Positions 47,301-57,339 are shown, numbered from the stretch's first letter. The stretch: 64,000 bases of DNA from Diabrotica undecimpunctata (GCF_040954645.1 NC_092806.1:73162141-73226140), one strand, 5' to 3'. The notes: a model not told the origin generated them from the letters alone. Made by a program: numbers and translations.

Positions 47301-48172
47301 ATCTTTCATTCATCATCATCTGGGACTGTATCGAAAGAAACAAATATATAATCATTTTATATAAATTAAAACATTGCAGAACTCACAAAATAATAAAAAA
47401 TATACTTTCAAAAGGTTTCTCTCTTTATATTTGAAGCATACAACATATAAACATAACTAATTGGTACAATACCTTGCACCAATGGTTGGAATGGTTCAAT
47501 GGATGAAGGAGAAAGGGATATGCCGGCGGAGAATACCTGATTAATGGATGTATGGGTTTATTAAAATGCCGGATTAGTGAGATTCTACTGTAATTATCGT
47601 TTAGATTGATTTATATACTTATTTCCAGTTTTCAGTAGTATAGTCTATACTGGAAACTCCCCTCGAAAGTCAATAAATATTGAAACATTGTTCTAATCGA
47701 TTATTGTCCTCTCTAGAGAAAATTTGGCAAATAGCCAAGCAAACATGGCCGACGAGAACCACCATTCAAAATGAAAGTAATGATGTAACAAACATATAAA
47801 AGTTGACGATAAAAAGGTGGTTGAACAGAGTAGTGTTAAGAATTTTCTTTAAAAATACTAATTATTAAAATAACTTACTTGTCCTTGAACAAAATTATTT
47901 GTTGCCACCGGCCTCCGTTGACCAATATTCCCCACATTCTGTGTTTGCTGGGTATCTGTGAATAAAATTTAAATTAATATTTTTAAAAAACTACTGGAAG
48001 TCATATTATGGAAAGTTCTACACAGTTAAGATACAAAGTATAAAATAAAAGGCGTTGTACATTAAAATCAATAGGAGCCGACCACGAGTCAAACCATGTC
48101 TCATAAAACTGATATTAGTTTAAAAATCAAGAACTTACTATATCCAGTACTTCTTCGCGTACTATAAGACAT
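32240..48172 (-). CDS. Double-stranded-RNA-binding protein, Gln-rich, two dsRBDs (8 exons, 407 aa)
   Basis: Exons on minus: 48172-48139, 47955-47879, 41170-41048, 38666-38411, 36745-36545, 34982-34765, 33456-33243, 32340-32240. All junctions are GT-AG and all phases agree, giving 407 residues from MSYSTRRSTGY to YVPSK. Residues 12-150 are low complexity, rich in Gln and Pro, with a tandem AQVQQQ-type repeat in exon 4. Residues 164-180 are strongly basic (KRERVRRR). dsRBD1 spans about 186-253 (PKNAVMILNELVRN at its start, KINAKNTAAEAALKHYV in helix 2). An acidic linker follows, then a conserved-looking PLPWQHVASFALYKLF helix. dsRBD2 spans about 332-396 (NPLMLVNQMLPQ, then GSNKKAAKKMSAFGAC). 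The dsRBDs resemble those of ADAR/DIP1/ILF3-type proteins, but the chain ends after dsRBD2 with no deaminase or DZF domain. Expected role: binding structured RNA, possibly nuclear. The exact orthologue is unproven. Confidence 0.88.
32664..32848. repeat. Short inverted repeat in intron 7
   Basis: TTCAGACAGGATAATCGGAA and, about 160 bases on, TTCCGATTTTCCTGTCTGA, with two or three mismatches. It may mark a small foldback element. Confidence 0.5.
33243..33456 (-). CDS. dsRNA-binding gene, exon 7 (dsRBD2)
   Basis: NPLMLVNQMLPQAQFEEIG, then NIVFSFKCIVDGESFIGTG, the first helix and beta strands of dsRBD2. Confidence 0.88.
34400..34645 (-). mobile_element. tRNA-derived SINE in intron 6
   Basis: On minus: an A-box-like TGGCTAGGTACTGG and, about 30 bases later, GGTTCAATCGATCC resembling a B box, then a body with CCACTACCGTGCCTCGGAGA. 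That order (tRNA-like head, then a body ending in the conserved GGAGAGCA segment) is typical of insect SINEs. It has the same orientation as the host gene. Confidence 0.6.
34765..34982 (-). CDS. dsRNA-binding gene, exon 6 (end of dsRBD1 and linker)
   Basis: RSKINAKNTAAEAALKHYV completes dsRBD1; then an acidic linker and LPWQHVASFALYKLFCSW. Confidence 0.88.
36545..36745 (-). CDS. dsRNA-binding gene, exon 5 (basic region and start of dsRBD1)
   Basis: GSKVTKRERVRRRNVR, then PKNAVMILNELVRNTTYAV and the beta strands of dsRBD1 (FKATVVYEGVEHVGYG). Donor ATG|GTAAGT. Confidence 0.88.
38163..38249. repeat. Short foldback of the 14.4-kb family, in intron 4
   Basis: Perfect 34-bp arms (ATTAATTTATATTTAAATGG and its complement) around a 19-base centre. 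It matches the outer ends of the 14378 palindrome with the inner part deleted. Confidence 0.85.
38411..38666 (-). CDS. dsRNA-binding gene, exon 4 (Gln-rich repeat)
   Basis: Three copies of an 18-base unit CAAGCGCAAGTACAACAA (QAQVQQ) with small length changes, then an acidic DTDEDQTMDTT stretch and KKKPFWAKS. Donor TCTG|GTAAGT. Confidence 0.85.
38979..39213. mobile_element. Tc1/mariner-type MITE in intron 3
   Basis: Imperfect inverted repeats of about 78 bp (CTCAAAATAAAGAGTAAATA inward) flanked by TA on both sides (38977-38978 and 39214-39215). No coding content. Confidence 0.7.
40085..40190 (+). repeat. Dispersed repeat, copy in intron 3
   Basis: Shares AATTTTGGGACCCCAA and about 90 bases around it with 50756-50850. 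Confidence 0.6.
41048..41170 (-). CDS. dsRNA-binding gene, exon 3
   Basis: 41 codons in phase 0, QKPPPQQQQQVQQNKPATPA and onward; acceptor ACGTAG, donor ACA|GTAAGT. Confidence 0.82.
43412..44997 (-). mobile_element. Tc1-like transposon in intron 2, complete ends, dead transposase
   Basis: Terminal inverted repeats start CACTCGCGATCATAAAATCC and stay matched for about 37 bp with one mismatch; TA flanks both ends. On minus the transposase starts near 44688 with MPLTVKIAQIVALVEDSH and a helix-turn-helix (RQVARTVGVSLSTVQRVLQR), then SKVLFSDESRFCLL (first Asp), GGSVMAWGGIS, FMQYNVRSRV (Tyr replaces the second catalytic Asp) and RSPDLNPIEHLWDDLKK (last Glu). Frameshifts lie between these parts. 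The well-kept ends suggest a fairly recent insertion. Confidence 0.9.
45276..47590 (-). mobile_element. pogo/Tigger-like transposon in intron 2, decayed
   Basis: Ends are CACTAGAATCTCATTAATCT and its counterpart CAGTAGAATCTCACTAATCC (on the complementary strand), flanked by TA (45274-45275, 47591-47592). Inside, minus-strand pieces read VSPDNPIMEKAMAYNKDN and HIVDWFQNLSE, then GLTGLKKQEV, as in the C-terminal part of pogo/jerky-type transposases. A motif TTTCTCTCTTTATATTTGAA occurs twice inside (about 45975 and 47415). Confidence 0.65.
47879..47955 (-). CDS. dsRNA-binding gene, exon 2
   Basis: Acceptor TTATTCACAG, donor CAA|GTAAGT; encodes TQQTQNVGNIGQRRPVATNN and onward. Confidence 0.8.
48139..48172 (-). 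CDS. dsRNA-binding gene, exon 1 (start codon)
   Basis: ATG at 48172; donor TA|GTAAGT after 11 codons plus one base. No in-frame upstream ATG nearby. Confidence 0.75.
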
Positions 48173-48620
48173 ATTTAGAGTAAATTAGAATTAATAACAC
48201 AATTATTAACAATGTATGAACGAAAAACTCTGCTACTTAGACTTTATACGCCACAAAAATTTGCCAGCATCAAGTAAGTGACGCCACAAGAAGAAGGCGG
48301 ATGTGGATGTCATAGGAAATTAAGGAAATACGTCATGATAGATAATCCGTGACAGTCTGAAAAACGGATGTCTGTAGTCTACGATTCTTACTCGGAAAAT
48401 GTTTATATTCTGTGCTGGTGACAACAAATCTTTTGCGGGATTGTTGGATCTGTCCCTCTCTAGCTAATTGAAACTCACCCCTCGCTCTCTCCACGGTTCG
48501 TTAGTAAGTCTACGAACCGTGACTTAGCTCTACAAACGCACAAACTGCTCGGTCTATGTTAATACATAGAAATACATAGAAAAAGAAACTGTGGTTTTGT
48601 GGTTAATATACTTCATTAAC

Positions 48621-49284
48621 TTCATCTTTTACTTACCATTGCACGTCACCGCGTCATAGCCCGTGAGGTCAAATGATACCAACACGAAATATTTAGGCGG
48701 TAGGTGTGTTCTTTTTTACAATCACTTTGCCGAGTACAGTGGCATTACAGCCACTCTACATATTTTATTATATACGCGTAGAAATAATATTTAAAGATTT
48801 CTATTAATGTTAACTTAAAAAAATACACAATAATCTGTTTCATTTAATTTGTATAAATGCATTATAAAGCGTTTTTATGAATAACATTTGTTCGATACAC
48901 ACTGTAGCTGTAATCGAACGAAGGTGATATTTTGGCATACATTGGTAACACTTATTTGTCAGTTGCGGTGTTGACTAATGTTAATAAGTAATGAAAAAAG
49001 TGTTGTTTTTGTTTAAGTATTCCATTTTACATCTTTATACGACGCATACAAGCGGCTCAAATTGTTTTTAACAAGATTATTTGTTAACTCTTGTTTTGTT
49101 TCTACTTATTTACATTAAATATTAATTTGTTTTGTTGTATAATCCACTTTTGCAATAATTATGTGACCTATTTGATTTAAAATGGATTCAGGATTTTTTT
49201 ATACTTGGCAACTATGTCAACTTCGATCTCTGTCAAATGTGCTGTCAATGAGAATGACGTGCAACGGTAAGTAAATTAGATGAA
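48621..49284. mobile_element. ~660-bp MITE, copy A
   Basis: Terminal inverted repeats of about 28 bp: TTCATCTTTTACTTACC...TTGCACGTCA at the left and the inverted counterpart ending in GGTAAGTAAATTAGATGAA. The whole element is the reverse complement of 58493-59146 with roughly 85-90% identity and some indels. No frame of note. Superfamily unknown; the target duplication is unclear. Confidence 0.85.
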
Positions 49285-49344
49285 TTGTATATCGTTATGA
49301 CCGTTATTAAACCGTATATGAACGTATAATATGGATGGTTCCAA

Positions 49345-49382
49345 CAAAGAATATAGACGCTTATAAGCGTCTATATTCTTTG
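49345..49382. mobile_element. 38-bp perfectly palindromic micro-transposon
   Basis: CAAAGAATATAGACGCTTA followed by its exact complement, bounded by a perfect 7-bp direct repeat GTTCCAA (49338-49344 and 49383-49389). A second, longer relative is at 52785-52843. Confidence 0.88.
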
Positions 49383-49810
49383 GTTCCAATCTGGAGGACA
49401 AAACGTTAAACTTTATAGAGTAATGAAGTATTTGCAATTTTTAAAATGCAGTTTATTTTACAATACCCATAATAAAATAATAAAACACTGCCAAATAACA
49501 ATCTTAGGTATGTTCCGTGAATTTAAAAATACACATTTGTGTGAATTTGAAAATACACGCAATGTGTAAGTGTATCGTGCGTTGCAGTATTATCGATGAT
49601 GTCTCTAAGATCTAAACAAAATTAGCAAATTACTCACAATTCAGAGTACTCTATATAGTCCTACCTTCCTAAATTATTAGAAAGATTACAAGATACCCGA
49701 GTGATATTTTAGTATAGTTGCGCTACAATAGATATATGCATATAACATTGCAGCAAAGAACTGTAAGTTGTCTACATTTGCAACGTGCAACCTAATAACA
49801 AGTCAGCTGA

Positions 49811-50522
49811 CTAGCTGACTATCATATCATCATATGCCAATTGTAATAATTTCATTTCTAATAGGGCTCTAGACCCTTGGGGCATACATTGCACCATTTC
49901 TGATCTCCTTTGATAAATCGGATTTGAAATAACTGTCTGTGCTGGTGGTGGTTCTTGATTTATTTTATTAAGTGTGTCAATAATTGCTCCTTCTAATTTA
50001 TTATTCTTAGTACTTTGTGGCGGCTCTATTAAAGGCTCGCTGTTTTCATAAGGTAACAAAGAACTACCACTAGCACTACTGCCACTAGCACAAACACTTG
50101 ATTTTATATTTGAAACTGTGTTTCTATAGTTAACTGTATCACTTAAGAAGTACAGAGAGTCAAAATACTCCCATTTGTTTTTCTTGGACGCAGCAGAGCC
50201 CCTAGGCGCATAAGTATCACTCAGATTTCTCAATTTTTTTTATAAGAAATTCAATAGAGAATTGGGGATTAGATCCAAATTCGGCGTATATTTCTTGCCA
50301 CAGCCTATCACGAGTTGTCTTTGACCTTTCTTTTATTGATAGTCTAGAATCCCATAAAGGAGGTCTAGCCATCACACAATTTATTAGCAACTCTTCCACA
50401 GTATACTCCTGTTCAACCTACAAAACAATAATAATGTAAAAATGTTTTGAAAAAAAAATTACTACAAATCTTACATTTTCGATTTCGTGGATCTCCTCCA
50501 TACTTTCTTCTATGTTATCCAT
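49811..50522 (-). CDS. MADF-BESS domain protein with a one-base frameshift
   Basis: Exon 1 50522-50475 encodes MDNIEESMEEIHEIEN (donor AAT|GTAAGA). Exon 2 starts at 50417 (acceptor TTTTGTAG) with the MADF domain: YTVEELLINCVMARPPLWDS, TTRDRLWQEIYAEFG. The frame meets a TGA at 50217-50219. One frame over, NLSDTYAPRGSAASKKNKWE then YFDSLYFL completes the MADF domain and runs to 49811, ending with a BESS-like LLEMKLLQLAYDD. The switch falls at a run of eight T (50234-50241): removing one base would join both parts. MADF-BESS proteins bind DNA as host regulators or as accessory genes of Harbinger transposons. This copy is either a recent pseudogene, a sequencing error or a slippage site. Confidence 0.78.
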
Positions 50523-50755
50523 AAGAAATTTAATAATTTATATTTATATTTAATAATTTATATTTAATTTAATAATTTATAACGCAAGAGCAAGATTATA
50601 ATAAACAACAAGCAAAAAATTGACCATTGACAGTTGACACTTTAATACGGAATTTAGAAAAATATAATAGAAACTACGAAAACAGACGTTGTTCGTATGT
50701 CGGATGTCGGAAATCTGATACATGGGACTCCGCCTTAAAACTACAGTAGTCAGAG

Positions 50756-50850
50756 AGTTCACCCCTAAAAATCATACGAACAAGATGAATTTTGCAGAGA
50801 ATATTAATTTTGGGACCCCAAAAAAGATGCAAAAAAGTTTACCATTTTTA
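50756..50850 (+). repeat. Dispersed repeat, second copy
   Basis: Matches 40085-40190 around AATTTTGGGACCCCAA. The following 400 bases, open on minus, look repetitive but have no known motif. Confidence 0.6.
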
Positions 50851-51249
50851 CCCTCCGGCTTCCCCTTAAAAACCACTTGCAGGGGGTAAAAACGTGAAAA
50901 AATCGATTTACCAAGAATCTGTGCACCGTATAAAAAAAGGTTGAAAAATGTAGAATGAACCGTTCTCTTAGAAACATAGCTTGAAGCGACCGTCGATTTT
51001 GCATGTCAGTTACGCGCGCGAAATCAATGTTCAATAAAATTTGTATTAGCTGAACGGTAAAAATTCGATATCTTTTAATCCAAAGACAAAAATCAAGATG
51101 CGTTTTAAAGGCAAAGAATACAGGTTTCGTATGCAGTTTTTGTATTTTGCCAAGAATAAACTCAGTTTTTATAAAGGTGTTAGATAAATAAACGTGGAGC
51201 GATTTTTGCCATTTTTTACGATTCAATAAACAGTTGTAGTAGAGATCAA

Positions 51250-52130
51250 GCTTTAAAACCTATGACATGCAACTTCAATTTTAAATTGTGGTAGTAAATA
51301 TGAGGCATTTGAAATATGAATAAAAAACGCAGAATTTAATGTTTTACATTACAAACGATCACACGTCAAGGAAAATGCATTTAAGAAGACTGTTTTGGGT
51401 GTAAGTTATTGCAGTAGTTTTGTTCTTTTGAAAAACATACTGGTGAAATTAAAAAAAAAAGTTTTAAATGTTTTAGATCGTTTGTTGGGTGAAAGTTTAA
51501 ATCCAACGTTTTTTTAAGCATATTTCAAATGACTCACATTTGTTGTTAAAACGTAAAACTAAAATTCCATGCTATAGCTTTTAAAGGTTGGACTCTAATA
51601 ATCAAAACTGCATAGTGGCCAGTCAATGAAAGGGATAGATTGTATTGATCTCATGAGAATCATACAAAATGGCAAATACTCGCCACGTTTAGTTATTTAA
51701 CAAATGTATAAAATCTCAGCAAAGTTTTGAGAAAATGCTAACAGAGATTTTATCAGCTCATTCATAGTTTCACATTGCTTATGCGGCTTTCTATAACATA
51801 TTAGCGAGTTGGTATATATACGGATATCGTAATTCAACAAGATCTAATATTTTCCGTAATTTGTTTCGCATTATTTTGTCTAAAGAAAAATAAATATCTT
51901 TTTATGTCGTTCTTTCTAAAAAACATTGGATCTATTTTGACATTATTCCAAAAAATGACATTGTTGATAAGTGCTCTAATTTTTTTAAGAAAATCAGTCA
52001 ATATTTGGTGTTATGTCTATCTTACTGAAATTTTTCTTGAAGTAAGTAGGTATTAATTTTTAAATGAAAGGCTATGGAAGATAACTCATGTTTTATTAAT
52101 AAAACATTTTTATTAACAAAACATACCTTT
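51250..52130. other. No gene seen
   Basis: AT-rich, without coding motifs or clear repeats. Confidence 0.4.
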
Positions 52131-52131
52131 T

Positions 52132-52243
<112 letters not shown>

Positions 52244-52528
52244 TTTTGATGCTTGTGCTACAACGTGCTACAAGACGATCACACATTTTAAACTAAAAAA
52301 AATATAAATATTTATAATGAGTTAAAAAATGGTGCATAGTATTTCGGTATAATATTTTTGTTTAATAAATCAAGCAATCGGATTTTTTTCTTTCAGAAAT
52401 TTCTGGCTTGTGGCGGTAAGCTTTTTTGACCACGATTTCTGGATTTTTTTTCCTTTTGATTATTATGGCCTTTTTAAAATCTTTATCGTTATAAGAATGT
52501 TTGTAGTATAAAACCTGTGTTCACAAAT

Positions 52529-53442
52529 TCAGTCCCATTTGTATGCAAACGTCATTCCAGTAAAAAAATCTTCAAATGACATTTCATATACATGATACGG
52601 CTGTCCATTTTTTCTTGCCGCAATAAATGAATCTGCTGTGTACATGGGACCACTTTTTAATTGTCTTTTCACCTACCTTTCTATGAGCGAATGTGCAAAG
52701 TCATCCTCGTTTTGAGTGTGACCCTTAATTAAGTACTTATTCGTTATGGATCTGATATTAGGAAATTTTTGTAAACAGTATAAGCAAAGAATATAGACGC
52801 TTATATATTATTATTATTGGATATATAGCGTCTATCTTCTTTGGTATAAGTAAACAGCCAACATTAATTTGTTCTTTTTTTGTCCGGCGCAGTTGTCCGA
52901 GTAGAAAATAACATCTATGCCATTTCCTCCCACTGATTTTGCCTGCAAATAGTTAAAAATGCAGGTCCCTAAATAATAAACACCTCTATTTCGACTAGAC
53001 TCATTCCATACAAAGCAATCGGCAGTGTTTGAAAACATTTAATTTTTATTTATAGTAAAAAAGTGACCTTTCGGGCTCTGAAAATCCTCCTGTAGGGCGT
53101 AAACGGCAACTATTTTATTACTTTTTCCTTATCTTCGATTTTCTGTAGACGTGACAGTTCTTTTTCTTTTAAATGAAGTTGGTAGCATTCTTTTTGGTTT
53201 TCTTTTTCTTCATTTTCGGAATTATTATAAATTGTACAAGTATCGCAAAGATCCTTCATAGACTGAAAGAAGGAAATATTATACTCCTCTATAAAAATTC
53301 TGTAAAAAAGATTGTACTTAGCAACATAATCCTTATGAATTTCTGCTATTGATTTACTGCCGTCAATGAAATGTTTTGAGGTGTTAGCTCTGGTGTAATG
53401 GCTTTCGATTTTTGGGATCGAGTTGATATGATCCCTAATGTC
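52529..53442 (-). pseudogene. Transposon-type protein relic (DUF7869-like), with internal insertion
   Basis: Exon start at 53442 after an acceptor-like ATATAAG: DIRDHINSIPKIESHYTRAN, DYVAKYNLFYRIFIEEYNIS, DLCDTCTIYNNS, then a Lys/Glu-rich stretch. After a frameshift near 53100: VAVYALQEDFQSPKG, NTADCFVWNES, DVIFYSDNCAGQKKNKLMLA (the DNC-G-Q-KNK signature). A 59-bp micro-transposon at 52785-52843 interrupts the frame, which resumes as CLQKFPNIRSITNKYLIKGH, GQPYHVYEMSFEDFF and a TGA stop at 52529-52531. The family is widespread in arthropod genomes and looks like a mobile-element protein with an RNase H-like fold; the Pfam name is from memory. Confidence 0.55.
52785..52843. mobile_element. 59-bp palindromic micro-transposon, second copy
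   Basis: CAAAGAATATAGACGCTTAT at one end and the counterpart GCGTCTATCTTCTTTG at the other (one mismatch), with an AT-rich centre. Flanked by a perfect 7-bp repeat GTATAAG (52778-52784 and 52844-52850). Taking out the element and one repeat restores the host reading frame exactly (AVYLY then CLQKF). Confidence 0.92.
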
Positions 53443-53559
53443 CTTATATAATAAATATAAAAATACAATGACTATTAAAAAAAAATTATTAATTGAAAAT
53501 AACTTTTGCCAATTTGTTATTATCAAGATCGTCATAATACTATATAATATTAATTCTAA

Positions 53560-53945
53560 TATATACTGTCCTTAATTATAACTAGAATAACATCTAAATA
53601 TTAAATAATACATACTAAGGAAAGCATTAAAGAAATATTTCTACTATAATAACATCATAATCCAAAATATTTTAAACCAACAATTATTCTTTTATAGAAA
53701 TAACGTCATATATCAAAATAAACAAAGCGTTATGTTATTAATTGTTTTCAAGAAGAGCGTAGTAACACAAAATCAGTCATTATAAATAAAATATTTTAAC
53801 ATAAAATTGAACTTACCTTTTCAAGAATAACGTTTACTCACGAAATATGTCGTTCTTGATAATAATACGTGCAACCGTCTCTATAGAACACTGAAGCATA
53901 ACTGAAATGCAATAATACCAGAGAACAACCAACACATGTTGTGTT
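53560..53945. other. No gene seen
   Basis: AT-rich spacer between the relic and the LINE. Confidence 0.4.
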
Positions 53946-53949
53946 GTTC

Positions 53950-56290
53950 TGTTATTCTATGATAATACCACCATTGCACATAATGCCTCTCTTGTTCCCA
54001 TTCCACCTCTAAATCCAAACTGTGTGTTGTCTAATTGTTCTGCACATTTTTTATATTATAGGCTGTTGAATAACTTTGAGTAGTATTTTTAAAGTGTGGC
54101 TCATAAGGCTAATTACTTGGTACTCATCACAAGATTTAGAATTATTTTTCTTGGGTAAGGGTAAAAAGATAGATTTTAACCATTCTTCAGGAATTTGATC
54201 GTCGTGGTATATTTTATTAAATAATTTAGTTAAACGCTCAACTTTTTTTTTGTCATTCAGGATTTTTAATAGTTCTACTGGAATTTCATCAGGACCTGGC
54301 GCTTCACCACTTTTCACTTTTTTAATTTTTAATTGTCTGTTTCACCTCTGATGCTAGAATTTGTATATTTCCATCAGATGGTAATGTTTCAGTTATTTCT
54401 TCCCTATTATTTGTAAATAATTTCTTGGTGTATTTCTCCCAAGTTTGTTGTTTTTCTTTTTCTGATAATTGGAGATATCCATTGGAGTTTCTTATAAGTT
54501 TTGGTATTCTCTTCTGTGTATTATCCTTAATTCCTTTCAGTTTTTTATGTAGGTTATATGTGTCGTGTTTCATATTAAATTCTTCTATTTCTTTGCAATT
54601 TCCATCTATCCAGCGTTCTTTAGCTTCATTGATCTGCGTTTCTACTAGTTTCTTCATTTGCTTGTATTTTTCTTCATTTGTATTTCTGTATTTTCGTTTT
54701 TCTATGAGCTTTATAATATATGCTGTCATTCAGTCTTTTTTTGGCACTTGGTTCTTCGCTACCCACAAACGCTTCGCCAGCGTTAAGTACTGCCGCTTTG
54801 ATTTCGTTTCAGGCACTGTTAATATATTTTTTGAAGCTTCTGTGAATGCTGGTGTAATTGATTCATTTATTTGTTGTTGATATTTTTCACCCTCAAACTT
54901 TGACAAATATATTCTCAATTTACTTTTTTTCTGTTATTTTCTCAATTTAACGTTAACGTTGGCAAGAAGTAAATTGAGGTCGGTGTCTGCATCAGCACTA
55001 GGATAGGTTTTCACGCTTTTAATCCCATTTCTAATTCTTTTGTTAACGAGAATGTAATCGATTTGGTTTCTTATCAAATTATTTTCGTTGCCTACTGGGA
55101 CACTCAATGTATAAAGCCTCCTTGGTGGTAATTGGTAACAGGTGTTTGTGATGGACTAAAATGGAGATGGGCAGGACACATAGCCAGAATGACAGATGGG
55201 CGGTGGACAAAGAGGTTATTGGAATGGAGGCCAAGGGAAGACAAGAGAAGCGTCGGTCGACCACCTACAAAATGGACTGACGATTTAAGAAGACTCGATA
55301 AAAACTGGATGAGAGCGGCGCAAGATAGACGGGGTTGGAAACATGAGGAAGAGGCCTATGTTCAGCAGTGGACTCTTGAGGCTAAATGATGATGATGTTT
55401 GTGATGACTAGTTCTTTCTCTTGACAATATTGTACTAATCGGTCTCCTCTTTCGTTTTTATGTTTTTATGTTTTTCGTTAGATGTAAATCTGAATAGAAT
55501 AAATCTATGTCATTTTTGGTGCTGTTTGATGTTGCGGAATAAATTTGAATTATGTTTATGTTTATTGGGTAGGTTTTCAGCTGTAACATTATTATTCTTC
55601 CTTTATAGGGAATAAAGTTAGAGATATACGGTTGTAGTATTTTTTTAATCATGATTCCTACACCATTTTTGTTATCAGTACTGCTACTCCAGTAGTAAAG
55701 CACAATGTCTTAACATCTTACTTCGCTGAGGCCAAATATCTCTATTTTAAGTCTACACATTTCTAGTGGTACTGTTGCGAGTTGTCCAGTTTTATATAAT
55801 GTTCGTACATTCCACGTTGCATAACGATTTATTTTTTTTTGTTTTTCCCCCCGGAAATTCTTCGCACCCCTGTCCCATTTAAGAGACGCCAGGCACTCGG
55901 GGCCGTTTTGTTTTGACTCTCCATTAGTGATTTTTCTTGAGATATCCTAGGGGATCTTTATGAAGTGGTTTCTCCTTGCCTCCTGCACCCTAATGCCGTT
56001 GACCGTTGACCACGTTCATGGTTCATCCGCCTTTGAGACCACTTTGTCAATCTCAGGACAAAAGAGTGTCATTCCACTTACCAGCTCATCCGCCCCAAGT
56101 CGTTGACCAGTAAGCTACCTTCCTCGTCAGCCCCGATCCTACCTTCCATTAGGGTTGGTTACCTAATCTCCAATAGGATTGCTCAGATTACCAGAGTTCA
56201 CCTGTGTGACCATGATCATACTTCTGTGAGGCGAGGATAGGAATTTGGTAGGAGAGACTAAAGGTGCTATCTGGAAGCAACACCTTATAA
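53950..56290 (-). mobile_element. RTE-like LINE, 5' UTR through start of RT, with nested insertion
   Basis: On minus from 56290: a G+C-richer 5' UTR (56290-55920), the endonuclease start (NVRTLYKTGQLATVPLEMCR, IEIFGLSEVR) near 55800-55720, GIMIKKILQPYISNF, then CQEKELVIT (55420). After the nested element the frame resumes as LPPRRLYTLSVPVG and IDYILVNKRIRNGIKSVKTY (end of endonuclease). A linker follows (54900-54330), then APGPDEIPVELLK (54290), EEWLKSIFLPLPKK and QFGFRGGMGTREAL (54000), after which the RT is cut off. Confidence 0.85.
55154..55395 (+). mobile_element. Nested LINE 3'-tail insertion with 11-bp target duplication
   Basis: TGTTTGTGATG is repeated at 55143-55153 and 55396-55406. 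The insert reads WRWAGHIARMTDGRWTKRLL, GRPPTKWTDDLRRL, EEAYVQQWTLEAK, a stop and a GATGATGAT tail. Without the insert the endonuclease frame of the surrounding LINE is continuous (ELVITNTCYQLPPRR). Confidence 0.92.
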
Positions 56291-56314
56291 TACATATCAG
56301 TACCCCTTAATAAT

Positions 56315-56320
<6 letters not shown>

Positions 56321-56368
<48 letters not shown>
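56321..56368. repeat. (TA)n microsatellite at the LINE 5' end
   Basis: About 24 TA units just upstream (on minus) of the LINE 5' UTR. Confidence 0.95.
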
Positions 56369-56372
<4 letters not shown>

Positions 56373-57339
56373 ATCTTACAGAACGCCGCTCTACGTTCTG
56401 TCGGATTTTGGCTTAAAACGACGACAGCAGCCTCGCCTTACGTTTGAATAATAAATAGTCTGTGGCGAGGGTGGTGGAGCACTTGAAGGTCTAAGAGGAC
56501 TGTTCTAGCAGCACGAGACCTTGGGCTTGAGACCTATCCTAGATGAATGGGTTCGTAAAAACTCTTCAAAGGGTTGCGAGTCCATCCGTTCTGCCAAGCT
56601 AAGATTGCAAATTTTGTACATGCGTGTGTGTGTGCGTGTGCGCGCGTGTGTGTGTGTGTGTGGGTGCGTATGTGTGTGCGTGTGTGTGTGTTTTTGCGTA
56701 TGTTTAGGGGAAGTATTTAAATACATTTTAAGAAGCAAATAAATAAAATTTAATGTTAGAATACTTATACACAAGTATATTAGGATGCTCTTATAAAAGT
56801 TACTTTTAGTATATTACAAATAAGCGTTATGATTTTCAAGACTGTCTTCTGACTCTTATGAGCTGAGTAACATATTTATCTGCAAAAATGTTAGAATTTT
56901 TTTATATATACTTGACCAACACCTTTGTGCTCTCCTTTTGCTTTATTTAGTTACATATTATTAGTTTTTTGCGTATTAGTTACGCATATTTAGTTACGTA
57001 TTATTTATTAAACATGACATCTCTCAGGATTTCTACTTTCATTATGTTCTATATTCTATTTTTCTTCAAAGAAGTTTATAATTTTTATCATACAGGCTTC
57101 TTGGTACTACATTAGGGTCTGCATGTTGTATAGAATAGTCTGCATAGAATAATATTCTAAGTAGTATTTATAGTATTTCTAATTAACGTAGCTTATTATT
57201 TAATTATGTATTATTAATCCACATATGGTTTTAGACAAGATATCAACTAATAATGTTCGAAATATTAATAAAAGTTATTTGCTCGAAAAACCTACACATA
57301 ACGTTGAAAAAGCCAGATCATAATATTATAAGCATATAA
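56369..57339. other. No gene identified; includes a (TG)n tract
   Basis: 56380-56620 is less AT-rich, with a small hairpin ACAGAACG/CGTTCTGT at 56388-56411, and has no coding motif. 56623-56694 is an imperfect TG/CG dinucleotide tract. The rest is AT-rich. Confidence 0.4.

Noticed and set aside
50804..51226. 140-codon frame on minus
   Set aside because: Composition and lack of motifs fit chance openness within a dispersed repeat.
54425..54880. 151-codon frame on plus
   Set aside because: Antisense shadow of the LINE linker encoded on minus.
56505..56774. His/Thr repeat frame on minus
   Set aside because: Translation of the TG/CG dinucleotide tract.
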